From positions 1 through 5,768 of the forward strand of contig CAMORF010000161.1 of assembly GCA_946623485.1 (NCBI GenBank): DNA of 5,768 nucleotides, given 5' to 3'. The notes beneath the pieces are model-generated. The model was not told the DNA's origin. It ran no database searches and saw only the letters and a program-made list of their open reading frames with translations. This stretch comes from an uncultured Clostridia bacterium (GTDB lineage: Bacteria; Bacillota; Clostridia; Lachnospirales; Lachnospiraceae). The translations under genes and the position numbers were made by a program. Shown here piece by piece: positions 5,652 to 5,768 of this stretch (position 1 is the stretch's first letter; every line of letters begins with the position of its first letter).

Positions 5652-5768
5652 TTCGTCGTATATGTCCATCCTGCATCTATGTCATACATGTCCGCCATGC
5701 ATGTTCGTCATACACGTCCACCATACATGTCCATCATGCATGTCCATCATGCATGTCCATCATGCATG
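5652..5768. repeat. 13-bp tandem repeat array upstream of argC, cut by the window edge
   Basis: On the minus strand these 117 bases are exactly nine 13-bp units with consensus CATGYATGAYGGA. The three outermost units are identical (CATGCATGATGGA). The next six carry one to several changes, some ending GACGAA instead of GATGGA. The perfect copies run to the right edge, so the true length is unknown. Each perfect unit contains the self-complementary CATGCATG and, across the unit join, TGGACA (five of six matches to a -35 box). The minus strand has TGA in each perfect unit and the period is not a multiple of three, so every minus frame is closed. The opposite strand is open in all frames. I see no convincing argC promoter in or beside the array. 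Confidence 0.85.

Noticed and set aside
5601..5768. Repeats considered as a CRISPR array
   Set aside because: The units are 13 bp and directly adjacent, with no spacers of constant length between longer repeats, and no cas gene is visible. It is a minisatellite-like tandem repeat.
5611..5768. Plus-strand open frame from an ATG at 5611 through the repeat array to the right edge
   Set aside because: The repeat unit has no stop codon on this strand in any frame, so openness is automatic. There is no ribosome binding site, and the peptide is a Cys/His/Met-rich artefact of the repeat.

Overview
The window carries a four-gene arginine-biosynthesis operon, argC-argJ-argB-argD, on the minus strand (about 5582 down to 1080). 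Facing it is one plus-strand regulator-like gene (426-974). The gene order, use of ArgJ (the acetyl-recycling route), strong purine-rich ribosome binding sites, moderate base composition and the type of helix-turn-helix protein all suggest a Firmicute of class Clostridia, most likely a Lachnospiraceae-like gut anaerobe. That placement is inference; no rRNA or other marker is present.

Layout from left to right: 1-425 is a more AT-rich stretch with no confident gene. A minus-strand reading frame runs off the left edge (208 to 1). A 24-bp inverted repeat (197-220) sits just upstream of an extended -10 promoter candidate (233-238), followed by an untranslated leader of about 180 nt. 426-974 encodes a 182-residue XRE-like DNA-binding protein. 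The short convergent gap 975-1079 holds a perfect 32-bp palindrome with a T-rich tail (terminator of the plus-strand gene) and a second hairpin that resembles a REP-type element. The arg operon fills 1080-5582 with short junctions. The right end, 5601-5768, is a 13-bp tandem-repeat array directly upstream of argC that runs off the window.

The four arg enzymes cover the acetylated half of arginine synthesis. ArgJ acetylates glutamate and recovers the acetyl group from N-acetylornithine. ArgB phosphorylates N-acetylglutamate, ArgC reduces the phosphate to the semialdehyde, and ArgD transaminates it to N-acetylornithine. ArgB has the N-terminal helix segment seen in arginine-inhibited enzymes, which fits a cyclic pathway controlled at that step. 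The later genes (argF, argG, argH, carAB) are not in the window.

The enzymes themselves are ordinary. The less ordinary parts are the 13-bp repeat array in the argC upstream region, the operator-like dyad ahead of the regulator gene, and the two hairpins packed between the convergent genes. I see no clear evidence of a new multi-gene system here.
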